Assembly (NCBI GenBank): GCA_963729295.1
Contig: CAVSNJ010000025.1
Coordinates: forward strand, 310,001 to 374,000
Source: DATJLY01 sp963729295
GTDB taxonomy: Bacteria; Pseudomonadota; Alphaproteobacteria; ATCC43930; CGMCC-115725
Direction of reading: 5' to 3'
DNA length: 64,000 nucleotides
In this document: piece by piece, positions 53,377 to 61,781 of the stretch
How the letters are laid out: every line of letters starts with the position of its first letter
How positions within the stretch are numbered: the first letter of the stretch is position 1
Program-made: the position numbers and the translations under genes
Notes under the pieces: model-generated
What the model was told of the DNA's origin: nothing
Seen by the model: only the letters and a program-made list of their open reading frames with translations
Database searches by the model: none

Positions 53377-54495
53377 TCAGAGCAGATGGCCGTGCCGCGT
53401 CGCCTTGGCGCGCAAATAGCGCTCGTTATGTTCGTTCGACGGGAAGACATGCGGCACGCGTTCGACCACGTCGATGCCGCAGCGCGCCAGCGCCGCGACC
53501 TTGTCGGGGTTGTTGGTCATGAGCCGCACGCGGGCGAAGCCCAGTTGCCGCAGCATCTCGACCGCCGGCAGATAGACGCGCTCGTCGGCATCGAAGCCCA
53601 GTTGCTCGTTCGCGTCGAACGTATCGAGTCCGGCATCCTGGAGATTGTAGGCGCGCAGCTTGTTGACGAGGCCGATGCCGCGGCCTTCCTGCGCGAGATA
53701 GAGCAGGATGCCGGCGCCCAAGCGCGCGATCTCGACAATCGCGCCGCGGAGCTGATCACCGCAGTCGCAGCGCAGGCTGCCGAGGAGATCGCCGGTGAAG
53801 CATTCGGAATGGAGCCGCACCAGCACCGGCCGCGCCGGATCGGGCTCGCCGATCACGATGGCGATGTGGCCGGTGCCGCCGTCGCTCGGGCGGAACGCGA
53901 TGATGCGCGTGTTCTCGGCGTCGGCGAGCGGCACACGCGCCTCGGCGACGGGACGGAGCGATTGCGCCGCGTCTTGCTGATACGCCATGACGTCGCGGCT
54001 TTCGACCGTATGAACGCCGTCGCGCGCGAGCTGTGCCGCCTGGCGCGGCGCGACCGGACCCAGCATCGCCGCCGGCAGCAGCCGTGCGAGCTTCATCAGT
54101 TCGACCGCGGCGTCGGCCGCCGCCTGCGGCACGCCGGCGACGACGCCCTCGGGCGCGGCACCGGGATGCGCCGCGGGATCGGCGAGCTCGCGCAGGAACT
54201 CGACTTCGCTGCCCTCGGGGATCGGCAGGACGACGCTGCCGCCCGGTCCCTCGGCCGCAGGCCCGCGGCCCAGGACCGCCGCGCGCCGCCGCGACAGCGC
54301 CAGCGACAGGGTTCGCCCGGTGAGCCGCGCGAGGCGCGCCAAATCCTCCGACGTCAGCGTCTCGGCGGCGATCAGGGCGAGCTTCGCGTCGCCATGCGCC
54401 AAGAGCACCAATTCGCCGCGCCGCAACTCGGCGACGGCGCGGTCGACATGGCGCAAGCGATGCGCGGGTTCGGTCTCGATAAATTCTTCGGCCAT
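53377..54495 (-). CDS. ribA: GTP cyclohydrolase II with degenerate RibB-like N-terminus
   Basis: A 372-residue riboflavin-pathway protein. The C-terminal GTP cyclohydrolase II domain (about 190-370) has LHSECFTGDLLGSLRCDCGDQL with the zinc cysteines, and QEGRGIGL, all intact. The N-terminal 180 residues resemble the 3,4-dihydroxybutanone-phosphate synthase fold but lack the Glu/Asp-rich RRED-type motif, so that half is probably structural. A GC hairpin (53336-53358) lies 18 bases after the stop. Confidence 0.88.
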   Translation of the reverse strand: MAEEFIETEPAHRLRHVDRAVAELRRGELVLLAHGDAKLALIAAETLTSEDLARLARLTGRTLSLALSRRRAAVLGRGPAAEGPGGSVVLPIPEGSEVEFLRELADPAAHPGAAPEGVVAGVPQAAADAAVELMKLARLLPAAMLGPVAPRQAAQLARDGVHTVESRDVMAYQQDAAQSLRPVAEARVPLADAENTRIIAFRPSDGGTGHIAIVIGEPDPARPVLVRLHSECFTGDLLGSLRCDCGDQLRGAIVEIARLGAGILLYLAQEGRGIGLVNKLRAYNLQDAGLDTFDANEQLGFDADERVYLPAVEMLRQLGFARVRLMTNNPDKVAALARCGIDVVERVPHVFPSNEHNERYLRAKATRHGHLL

Positions 54496-54644
54496 GCTGC
54501 GGGCTTATTATAGGGGGAACGGTGCCCGCCGGGCAGCATCCCAAGGCTCTGAAGCGGGCTGGCAATCCGGCCCGACCCGCCACAAACTGGGCCGGCTGCC
54601 GCCGGAACAGGCCCGTCAGTCGATTCCCGACGGGGAGGGCCATA

Positions 54645-54686
54645 ATGGAAGACGCCTATAAGAAGCGGGAGGTTATATCCGCATGA
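54645..54686 (+). CDS. 13-codon leader peptide overlapping cenR
   Basis: ATG 54645 has GGGGAGG at perfect distance and encodes MEDAYKKREVISA before TGA. Its stop overlaps the cenR start as ATGA, and the cenR ribosome binding site lies inside it. A CCCGTC...GACGGG hairpin (54612-54634) touches the leader's ribosome binding site. This arrangement would couple cenR translation to that of the leader. Real by sequence logic, not tested. Confidence 0.5.
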   Translation: MEDAYKKREVISA

Positions 54687-55372
54687 GCGCCGGCCGGACC
54701 ATCCTGATCGTCGACGACGATGCGCTGCTGCGCCGTTCGCTTGCCGAGCAGCTCCAACTCCACGAAGAATTCGCGACGCGCGAGGCGGGCTCGGGCGCCG
54801 AGGCGCTCGACGACGTGCGCTCGCATCATTGCGATGCGGTGCTCCTCGACGTGGGATTGCCGGACATGGACGGCCGCGAGCTGTGCCGCCTGATGCGGCG
54901 CAGCGGCGTGCGCGCCCCCATCCTGATGCTGACCGCGGCCGACGGCGAGGCGGATACGATCCTCGGACTTGATTCCGGCGCCAATGATTACATCACCAAA
55001 CCTTTCCGGCTCAATGTTCTGCTCGCCCGCCTGCGCTCGCAGCTCCGCCAGCACGAGCAGAGCGAGGATGCCGTCTTCACGATCGGCCCCTACAGCTTCC
55101 GCCCCGGCGCGAAGCTTCTGGTCGACGAGGGCGCGCGCAAGAAGGTGCGCCTCACCGAGAAGGAAACCGCGATCCTCAAATATCTCTACCGCGCCGGACA
55201 GCGCATCATCGGCCGCGACGTGCTGCTGAACGAGGTGTGGGGCTATAACTCCGGCGTCACGACGCACACGCTCGAGACGCACGTCTATCGCCTCAGGCAG
55301 AAGATCGAGCGCAACCCCGCGAAGGCCGAGCTTTTGGTCACCGAGCCGGGCGGCTACCGTCTCGTGCCGTAG
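54683..55372 (+). CDS. cenR: OmpR-family response regulator, CenR-like
   Basis: A 229-residue regulator with a receiver domain and a winged-helix DNA-binding domain. The acidic pocket is Asp11-Asp13, the phospho-acceptor is in DAVLLDVGLPDMDG, and the linker HEQSEDAVFTIGPYSF is the hallmark of CenR, an essential cell-envelope regulator of alphaproteobacteria. The C-terminal half holds RLTEKETAILKYLYRAGQ and THTLETHVYRLRQKIE. The stop codon TAG is the first three bases of repeat copy D. The name rests on recalled similarity. Confidence 0.8.
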   Translation: MSAGRTILIVDDDALLRRSLAEQLQLHEEFATREAGSGAEALDDVRSHHCDAVLLDVGLPDMDGRELCRLMRRSGVRAPILMLTAADGEADTILGLDSGANDYITKPFRLNVLLARLRSQLRQHEQSEDAVFTIGPYSFRPGAKLLVDEGARKKVRLTEKETAILKYLYRAGQRIIGRDVLLNEVWGYNSGVTTHTLETHVYRLRQKIERNPAKAELLVTEPGGYRLVP

Positions 55373-55503
55373 ACCATGATCGGATCGGGCGGAATCGCTC
55401 TGCGATCCGCCCGATCCGTGAATCATGGTCTAACTTCTTTGAGTGAGAGCAAGATTTACGCTTCGAATGGAAAACGCCGTTTCCATTCGAAGCGATCTTG
55501 CTC
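55370..55503. repeat. Two-hairpin interspersed repeat, copy D
   Basis: Fourth copy, same orientation as copy A. It begins TAGACCATGATC, the TAG being the cenR stop, and ends GATCTTGCTCT. Hairpin 1 has 17-base arms CGGATCGGGCGGAATCGC and its complement with an internal A. Hairpin 2 is broken by an extra TTA. It separates cenR from the GNAT gene, both rightward. Confidence 0.93.
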
Positions 55504-55548
55504 TGGGGCGCGCCACGCCTTCCAGCGTTTCTCGGCTATAAGCGTCCG

Positions 55549-56037
55549 ATGGGGCCCATCACCACGGCGCGGCTGCGGATCGCGCCGCTCGAACCTGAGG
55601 ACGCGGAGGCTCTTCGCGCGATCACCGACGACCCGGGCGTCATCGCCGCCATTCATTTCCTGCGCGCGCCCTTCACGCTGGCCGATGCCGAGGCGCTGAT
55701 CGGCGGCGGGATGCACGGCGTCGACCGTTTCCTCGGCGCGTGGCAGGGCGAAAATCTCATCGGCGTCGTCGGCGCCGGGAAGAGCGGCGAGGCGCTCGAA
55801 GTGGGCTACTGGTTCGGCACGAATTACTGGCGCGAAGGATTTGCCGGCGAGGCGGTCGGCGCCGTCGTCGCGGCGCTGCGGGGCCAAAATCCCGGGCGCG
55901 ACATCATCGCCGAGTGCCGGCGCGAGAACCGCGCCTCGTGGCGGCTTCTGGAGCGGCTTGGCTTTCGTCCGACCGGCAGTGCCGGCGAACGGCCGGGGCG
56001 CGAGCGGCTGTGTCTCAGCGCCGTGCCAGATCCCTGA
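55549..56037 (+). CDS. GNAT-family acetyltransferase
   Basis: A 162-residue acetyltransferase of the RimJ/RimL type. TARLRIAPLEPEDAEAL is the typical start, and GYWFGTNYWREGFAGEAV matches the acetyl-CoA binding motif region; ECRRENRASWRLLERLGFRPTG is motif B. ATG 55549 is chosen as the start of the domain. It overlaps the 3' end of the convergent CoA-binding gene by 23 bases. Substrate unknown. Confidence 0.88.
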   Translation: MGPITTARLRIAPLEPEDAEALRAITDDPGVIAAIHFLRAPFTLADAEALIGGGMHGVDRFLGAWQGENLIGVVGAGKSGEALEVGYWFGTNYWREGFAGEAVGAVVAALRGQNPGRDIIAECRRENRASWRLLERLGFRPTGSAGERPGRERLCLSAVPDP

Positions 56038-57418
56038 GCGCGGGATAGCGCGCCAGGAGGCCGGCGCACTCGGCCATTTCCTCGACATTGTTGAAGGCCG
56101 GCACGCCCGCCTGCTCCAGCTCCGCAAACCATTCGGCCTTGCCGGGCAGCGTCCCCATCATGCTGTGGAGATAAGGGAGGCCGACGCTCGGCGCCTCGGC
56201 GGCAAGGCGCGCGATGATGGGACCCGCATCGACCATGAAGGGCACGACATGGATGCCGAGGATCGCGTCGAACGCGCCTTTGCCTTCGCGCACCGCGGTT
56301 GCGAGCGTCGCGGCAAAGCGCTCTTCGCGCGCATCGGCGAGAAGATCGACGGGATTGGCGGCCGCCGCCTCCTGCGGCAGATCGGCGCGGAGCCGCGCCG
56401 CCATAGCTTCGGGCAGGGGCGGCAGCTCGAGCCCGTGCGATGCCGCCTCGTCGGTGCAGAGAACGCCAGGACCGCCAGAATTCGACAGGATGAAGACGCG
56501 CCGGCCGATGCCGCGCGGAAAAGCGCCGAAGCCTTTCGCCGCGAGCAGCAACTGGCGCAACGACGTAACGCGCAGCAGCACTGCGCGCGCGGCGAAATCC
56601 TGCGCTTCTCCTTCGCTCATGGAAGCGGCGCCGGTGTGGCGACTGGCAGCCGACGAGCCTGGCGCGGTGCGGCCGCCGATCAGCGCCACCACCGGCTTTT
56701 GCGCGGTGACCCGGCGAGATATCGCGGCAAAGCGCACTTCGTCCTCGACGCTCTCGATATAAAGCAGCACGGCGGCGGTCTCGGGATCTTCGCCCAGATG
56801 ATCGAGATAATCGGCAACGCCGAGCTGCGTCGCGTTGCCGACCGAGACGATCGTGCCGAGCGGAATGGCGAGCCGGTGCGCCGCCGCGATCAGTTCCTCG
56901 CCGAGCGCGCCCGACTGGGTGATGAAGGCAATCGCGCCGTTCCGGTTCGGCCCCGGCGGCATATCGCGCAAGAACGTCGCGGCAAAGCGCGCGCCGCGCG
57001 TCAGGTGGATGATGCCGGCACAGTTGGGCCCGACGACGGCGAGCCCGTACTGCGCGATGAGGGATTTCAGTTCCTTGTCGCGCGCGCGTCCTTCCTCGCC
57101 CGCCTCGGCGAAGCCGCCGGGCAGGATGATGATGTGGCGGTGGCGCGTCGCCGCCGCCTCGCGCACGGCGTCGAGGATGAGATCCGGGCGGATCGCGATC
57201 ACGACCACGTCGGCGGGCTCGTTCAATTCGGCGAGCGAGCGCCGCACCGGCAATCCGAACATCGTGCCGCCGCGCGGATTGACCGGGACGATCGTGCCGG
57301 AAAAGCCGGAGATGCGCAGCATCTGCAAGATCGCGCCACCCGTCGATGTCGGGCGCTCGCCGGCGCCGACGACGGCGACGCTTCCCGGCGCGAAGAACGG
57401 TGTCAGGTCGTGCGCCAT
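56015..57418 (-). CDS. CoA-binding half of ADP-forming acyl-CoA synthetase
   Basis: A 467-residue protein like the N-terminal two-thirds of the ligase at 27945: a CoA-binding fold (SVAVVGAGERPTSTG), FITQSGALGEEL, and a phospho-histidine loop SSAASRHTGAASMSEGE. It has no ATP-grasp domain, so it is an alpha-type subunit that needs a separate beta subunit, or it is truncated. It is two bases after xthA in the same operon. No matching beta gene is visible. Confidence 0.83.
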   Translation of the reverse strand: MAHDLTPFFAPGSVAVVGAGERPTSTGGAILQMLRISGFSGTIVPVNPRGGTMFGLPVRRSLAELNEPADVVVIAIRPDLILDAVREAAATRHRHIIILPGGFAEAGEEGRARDKELKSLIAQYGLAVVGPNCAGIIHLTRGARFAATFLRDMPPGPNRNGAIAFITQSGALGEELIAAAHRLAIPLGTIVSVGNATQLGVADYLDHLGEDPETAAVLLYIESVEDEVRFAAISRRVTAQKPVVALIGGRTAPGSSAASRHTGAASMSEGEAQDFAARAVLLRVTSLRQLLLAAKGFGAFPRGIGRRVFILSNSGGPGVLCTDEAASHGLELPPLPEAMAARLRADLPQEAAAANPVDLLADAREERFAATLATAVREGKGAFDAILGIHVVPFMVDAGPIIARLAAEAPSVGLPYLHSMMGTLPGKAEWFAELEQAGVPAFNNVEEMAECAGLLARYPALRDLARR

Positions 57419-57419
57419 C

Positions 57420-58217
57420 TCATCCGTCGAGCCGGACCATGACCGGCACGTGGTCCGACGCCTTGTCCCAGCCGCGCACCGCGCGATGCACCTCAGCCGC
57501 GGCGAGGTTTTTCTGCAAGCCGGGCGTGATCCAGACGTGATCGAGCCTGCGCCCGCGATCGGACGCGGCCCAATCGCGATTGCGATAGCTCCACCAGGTG
57601 TAGAGACGCTGCTCGGGCGGAACGAAATGACGCACCGCATCGACGAACTCGGCCGACGCCTGGAGTCGGCCGAGTTTCGTCACCTCGATCGGCGTGTGGC
57701 TGACGACGGTCAGAAGCTGCTTGTGCGACCACACGTCGGTCTCGAGCGGCGCGATGTTGAGATCGCCCACCAGCACCATCGGCTTCGCGGCCTTGCGCTT
57801 GCCGCGGAACCAGCGCGTCAACTCGTCGAGAAAGCGCAGCTTGTGCGCGAATTTCGGGTTCTCGTCGGGATCGGGAATGTCACCGCCCGCCGGGACATAG
57901 ATGTTGTGCAGCTCGACGCCGCCCGGCAGCTCGGCGATGGCATGGCGGCAATCCTCGCGCTCGCACCAATGCTCGACGCGCGCATTCTTGAGCGGCACGC
58001 GCGACAGGATGGCGACGCCGTTATAGCCCTTCATGCCGTGGAAATGCTGATGCGTGTAGCCGAGCGCTTCGATCGCGGCCTTGGGGAAGAACTCGTCCGG
58101 CGTCTTCGTTTCCTGGAGGCAGACGACGTCGGGCTGAAACTCGGATACGAGGCGCTTCACGTTGTCGATGCGCAACCGCACCGAGTTGATGTTCCAGGTG
58201 AGAATCTTGAGCGCCAT
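57420..58217 (-). CDS. xthA: Exodeoxyribonuclease III
   Basis: A 265-residue AP endonuclease/3' exonuclease for base-excision repair. MALKILTWNINSVRLR, VCLQETKTPDEFFP (catalytic Glu), NIYVPAGG, VLVGDLNIAP (Asp/Asn) and DYxx-type C-terminal WDKASDHVPVMVRL (His) are all present. The stop is one base from the CoA-binding gene start, and it follows the 181-residue hypothetical in the operon. Confidence 0.95.
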   Translation of the reverse strand: MALKILTWNINSVRLRIDNVKRLVSEFQPDVVCLQETKTPDEFFPKAAIEALGYTHQHFHGMKGYNGVAILSRVPLKNARVEHWCEREDCRHAIAELPGGVELHNIYVPAGGDIPDPDENPKFAHKLRFLDELTRWFRGKRKAAKPMVLVGDLNIAPLETDVWSHKQLLTVVSHTPIEVTKLGRLQASAEFVDAVRHFVPPEQRLYTWWSYRNRDWAASDRGRRLDHVWITPGLQKNLAAAEVHRAVRGWDKASDHVPVMVRLDG

Positions 58218-58252
58218 GGCGGCTTCCGAATGTGCGCGGGACTGCGTCGCTA

Positions 58253-58798
58253 CTAGAACACGAAGAGCCTGTCGCCGACAACACCAAGGGGCCATCGTCC
58301 GCCGGCGAAGAGCCGGAATTTCGCGGCAAAGCCGTGTGCGCCGTCCGCGCCCGCCGCGTGCGCCAGCGCCCCTTGGTGGCACGCCTGGGCCGCTGCGCCC
58401 GAGGCGACGCGCGCCAGCGCCTCGTCGGCGACGTTTGCGCGCGCGAGCGCCATGGCGGCGGCGCCGCTCAACGCACCCGCCGCCAGCATGACGCGGCTCA
58501 GATGCTCGAGCATTGCGGCCGCGCCGAAGCGCGCGACAAGTCCCGATTTGAGCGCTGCTTCGGCGGCGCTTTCCGCATCCCACCAGGCGCGGCTCCAATC
58601 CGGGCGCTGCGTCACGCGCGCGGCCTCGCGCCATTGGGCGACGGGCGCGAGCACCACTCCGGCGAAACCAAAGGCACCCGCCATGAGCCGCGCATCGGCC
58701 GTCTCGCTCTCGGAAAGTTCCTCGCCGCAGGCGGCGAACCACGCGCCGCGCGCGATCTCGGCGACGCAATCGCTGATCGTCTGTTCGAGGCCGCTCAC
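58253..58798 (-). CDS. Hypothetical helical protein coupled to a PaaA-like diiron protein
   Basis: A 181-residue Ala-rich, mostly helical protein with no family I recognise. GTG 58798 overlaps the stop of the PaaA-like gene as GTGA, so it is translated together with it and is probably its subunit or partner. WFAACGEELSESETADARLM and EHLSRVMLAAGALS are the least generic parts. It has no ExxH iron motif, so it would be a non-catalytic partner. Confidence 0.7.
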   Translation of the reverse strand: MSGLEQTISDCVAEIARGAWFAACGEELSESETADARLMAGAFGFAGVVLAPVAQWREAARVTQRPDWSRAWWDAESAAEAALKSGLVARFGAAAMLEHLSRVMLAAGALSGAAAMALARANVADEALARVASGAAAQACHQGALAHAAGADGAHGFAAKFRLFAGGRWPLGVVGDRLFVF

Positions 58799-59499
58799 GC
58801 CGCCTCTCGCACCTCGGGCAGCTTCAGGTGGAGATGATCCTCGACGACCGCGCGGGCGCGGGCGATGAAGTCGGCGCGCATGTCGTCGTTGCTGTGCTGC
58901 TTGATGCCCCATTTGCGGAACAGCGCGCTGTTGGCGGAATCGCTGCGCCCGAAGAAGGGCGGCATCATCGGGAAATAGCGGTCGATCGCGTCCTGCACCT
59001 TGGCGCGGCCGTCAGCGGTCCGGCACAGCTCGGTGCAGAAATCCTTGCCGAACTGGGCATGGAATTTCTCCTCCGGCATGGTGACGCGCGCGAGATTCCG
59101 CAGCGGCTGGAAGCTGCAATGGTTCAAGTCCTCGACCTGAATGATCTCGGCAAGGTCGGCCAAAAGCTTGATGACGCAGAATTCCTCCCACGTCTTCAGC
59201 GGAAACTCGAAGATCGAAAGCGGGCGGCGACCTTTGGGCGTCATCTCGTCTTCGGTGAGGCCGATCTGGCGGCCCAATTCGCGAAACCGGACATGGTGGC
59301 CGTATTCCTCCATGGCGACACGGCAGGTGAGCCACTTCGCATAAGGCGTCGGCGCCAAGGCGATCGCCGGCTCGTCGAACACCTGCGCGCCGTAGAGCTC
59401 GTTGACGGCGTGGCTGCGCACGATCTTGCGCACCGCGACCTGGTAATCCTCGGGCGCTTCGTTGAAGGCTTCGACATTGGCGACGGTCTTGGGGGCCAT
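58795..59499 (-). CDS. PaaA-like ferritin-fold diiron protein
   Basis: A 234-residue member of the phenylacetate-catabolism PaaA/PaaC family (PF05138). Diiron ligands appear in RVAMEEYGHHVRF, LADLAEIIQVEDL and EKFHAQFG, all in the right order. In Paa systems PaaA with PaaC epoxidises phenylacetyl-CoA. Here no PaaB, PaaC, PaaD or PaaE is adjacent; the partner may be the 181-residue protein downstream. AAAGGG precedes ATG 59499. It follows an SDR gene by 16 bases. Confidence 0.85.
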   Translation of the reverse strand: MAPKTVANVEAFNEAPEDYQVAVRKIVRSHAVNELYGAQVFDEPAIALAPTPYAKWLTCRVAMEEYGHHVRFRELGRQIGLTEDEMTPKGRRPLSIFEFPLKTWEEFCVIKLLADLAEIIQVEDLNHCSFQPLRNLARVTMPEEKFHAQFGKDFCTELCRTADGRAKVQDAIDRYFPMMPPFFGRSDSANSALFRKWGIKQHSNDDMRADFIARARAVVEDHLHLKLPEVREAA

Positions 59500-59515
59500 G
59501 AACTTACCCTTTCGT

Positions 59516-60442
59516 TCAGAGAACCGGCTCCGAGCCGAAGGCTTCGAGATCGGACGAGAGCGGCAGAAAATGCGGCGCGAGCGCATGGGCAACGGTGTCG
59601 CCGATCTTCGCGCGCTCGGGCAGCACGGTACGCACGGCGGGGCGCGGCTGCGAGAACAGCATGAGCTCGCGCCCGCGCACGCCGAAGAGTTGGCCCGAGA
59701 CGTGGCTCGCTTCGGGCCCGGCGAGCCAAGCGACGAGATCGGCCACCGGCTGCGCCGGCACTTTCAGCGCATGCGCCTTGTAGGCTTCCTGGGTCGGGTT
59801 CTGCGGCTTGATGCGTTCGGTGACGCGCGTCGCGGCAAAGGGCGCTACCGCGTTGCACGTGACCTTGGTGCGCGCCATGTCGAGCGCCACGACGCGCGTT
59901 AGGCCCAAGAGGCCAGCCTTGGCGCTGGCATAGGCGACCTGGCCGAAATTGCCGTAGAAGCCGGCGGTCGAGACGATGTTGACGATGCGGCCCCAATCGT
60001 AATCGGCGCCGCCGCGCTTCGATTTCTGCTGCTCGCGCATGAGCGGCGTCGCCGCCGCCAGCACGAAAAAGGGCGCCGAGAGATTGGTGCGGAGCGCCGC
60101 CTCCCAATCCATCGCATCGGCCCGGAAGATGAAGGCATCGCGCAGGATCGCGGCGTTGTTGACGACGATGTCGATGCCGCCGAATTTTTCGACTGCGAGA
60201 GCGACCGCCGCGGATGCCGCCGAAGGGCTGGCGACGCTTTCGCTGAAAGGTGCCGCGCGCGGGCCGAGGGCCTTTGCCACGGCCGACGCCACGCCGGGAT
60301 CGGCGCCGTCGCCGCGCATGTCGGTGCCGGAATCGGCGATCACGACGGACGCCCCGGCGGCGTGGAGCGTCTCGGCGATCGCCCGCCCGATGCCCCGTCC
60401 GGCGCCGGTGACGAGCGCCACCCGTCCGTCGAGCGCGCCCAT
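59516..60442 (-). CDS. Short-chain dehydrogenase/reductase
   Basis: A 308-residue NAD(P)-dependent SDR. TGAGRGIGRAIAETL is the cofactor loop, VNNAAIL and the catalytic Ser in NIVSTAGFYG with YASAKAG (Tyr and Lys) form the active site. The 50-residue C-terminal extension is like the peroxisomal 3-hydroxyacyl-CoA dehydrogenase group. GGGAGG precedes ATG 60442. It is the first gene of a leftward operon SDR, PaaA-like, hypothetical, xthA, CoA-binding. A hydroxyacyl-CoA substrate is likely. Confidence 0.88.
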   Translation of the reverse strand: MGALDGRVALVTGAGRGIGRAIAETLHAAGASVVIADSGTDMRGDGADPGVASAVAKALGPRAAPFSESVASPSAASAAVALAVEKFGGIDIVVNNAAILRDAFIFRADAMDWEAALRTNLSAPFFVLAAATPLMREQQKSKRGGADYDWGRIVNIVSTAGFYGNFGQVAYASAKAGLLGLTRVVALDMARTKVTCNAVAPFAATRVTERIKPQNPTQEAYKAHALKVPAQPVADLVAWLAGPEASHVSGQLFGVRGRELMLFSQPRPAVRTVLPERAKIGDTVAHALAPHFLPLSSDLEAFGSEPVL

Positions 60443-60520
60443 GTCAGACCTCCCGCGCGGTGTTTTCCGTCCGAACCACTCTATCGCCTCGCCCACGGCC
60501 GGGCAATTCGGCCTTAAGAC

Positions 60521-60549
60521 GAATTATCAGTGTAACGAACAATTGTCAA
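60521..60549 (-). promoter_or_regulatory. Probable promoter of the SDR operon
   Basis: On the minus strand TTGACA (60549-60544) is followed after 17 bases by TAATTC (60526-60521), in an AT-rich patch of the divergent gap with patatin. CAATTG in the spacer region is palindromic and may be part of an operator. Transcription would start near 60515, about 70 bases before the SDR gene. Confidence 0.5.
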
Positions 60550-60595
60550 CCTCGCCCGGGTTGCGCCGCGGCATCGGGCGGGCAAGAGTGGCGCC

Positions 60596-61762
60596 ATGCC
60601 GTCGCACCCGGAGCACAAGCTCACACCGTTGCCGCGTCCGCCATTTCAGGATGTCGTGCTGCTGCTGCAAGGCGGCGGCGCGCTCGGCGCCTATCAGGCA
60701 GGCGTGTACGAAGCCCTCGCCGAGGCCGCGCTGCATCCCGACTGGGTCGCCGGCATTTCGATCGGCGCGATCAACGCCGCGATCATCGCCGGCAATCCGC
60801 CCGAAACGCGTGTCGACAAGCTCAAGGAATTTTGGCAGGGCGTCACCGCCGGCTCGAGCTGGGACGCCTTCAGCGATCCGCTGGCGCGCTATGCGCGCGG
60901 CACCGAGGCGCGCCTCTTCGTCAACCAAATGAGCGCGACCTCGACGGTGCTGACCGGCGTGCCGGGCTTCTTCACGCCACGCTTTCCCAGTCCCTGGACG
61001 CAGCCGCGCGGCAGCATGGAGGCGACGAGCTATTACGACACCTCGGCCTTGAAGGGCACGCTCGAGCGGGTCGTCGATTTCGACCGCATCAATCACTCGG
61101 ACGCGATGCGCTTCAGCGTCGGCGCCGTCAACGTCAGAAGCGGAAATTTCATCTATTTCGACAACCGCAAGCATCGCATCGTGCCGGAGCATGTGATGGC
61201 TTCGGGCTCGCTGCCGCCCGGCTTTCCGGCGACCGAGGTCGAGGGCGAGCAGTATTGGGACGGCGGCCTCATCTCGAACACGCCGCTGCAATGGGTGCTG
61301 CAATACGGTCCGCGCCGCGACACGCTCGCCTTCCAGGTCGATCTGTGGAGCGCGCACGGCGATTTCCCCGAGAGCATGGCCGAGGTGGCGACGCGGCAGA
61401 AGGAAATCCTCTATTCGAGCCGCACGCGCGAGGCCACCGACCGCTTCAAGGTAACGCAGCTCATCCGCCATGCCGCGGCGAAGCTTCTGGACAACGTCCC
61501 GGCGGCAGCGAAACAGACGCCGGAATACGCGTTTCTCACCGATTACGCCGACCGAAAGGTCTACAGCATCATCGAGCTCGTCTATCACGCGCGGCACTAC
61601 GAAGGCGATTCCAAGGACTATGAATTCTCGCGCCTCAGCATGGAAGAGCACTGGGGCGCGGGCTACGGCGACACCGCGCGCACGCTGCGCCATTCGGGCG
61701 CGTTGGCGCGGCCTGCAGCCAGCGACGGGCTCGCCCTCTTCGACATCCACGACTACGACTGA
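60596..61762 (+). CDS. Patatin-like phospholipase
   Basis: A 388-residue lipid acyl hydrolase. The oxyanion loop is GGGALGAYQAG, the nucleophile Ser is in GISIGAINAA (GxSxG), and the catalytic Asp is in YWDGGLISNTP. The C-terminal third (after about residue 280, with RHYEGDSKDYEFSRLSMEEHWGAGY) is the DUF3734 extension common in alphaproteobacteria. No signal peptide or membrane segment is evident. Lipid substrate not known. It is divergent from the SDR operon. Confidence 0.9.
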   Translation: MPSHPEHKLTPLPRPPFQDVVLLLQGGGALGAYQAGVYEALAEAALHPDWVAGISIGAINAAIIAGNPPETRVDKLKEFWQGVTAGSSWDAFSDPLARYARGTEARLFVNQMSATSTVLTGVPGFFTPRFPSPWTQPRGSMEATSYYDTSALKGTLERVVDFDRINHSDAMRFSVGAVNVRSGNFIYFDNRKHRIVPEHVMASGSLPPGFPATEVEGEQYWDGGLISNTPLQWVLQYGPRRDTLAFQVDLWSAHGDFPESMAEVATRQKEILYSSRTREATDRFKVTQLIRHAAAKLLDNVPAAAKQTPEYAFLTDYADRKVYSIIELVYHARHYEGDSKDYEFSRLSMEEHWGAGYGDTARTLRHSGALARPAASDGLALFDIHDYD

Positions 61763-61781
61763 GCGCGGCGCCAGAAACGAG

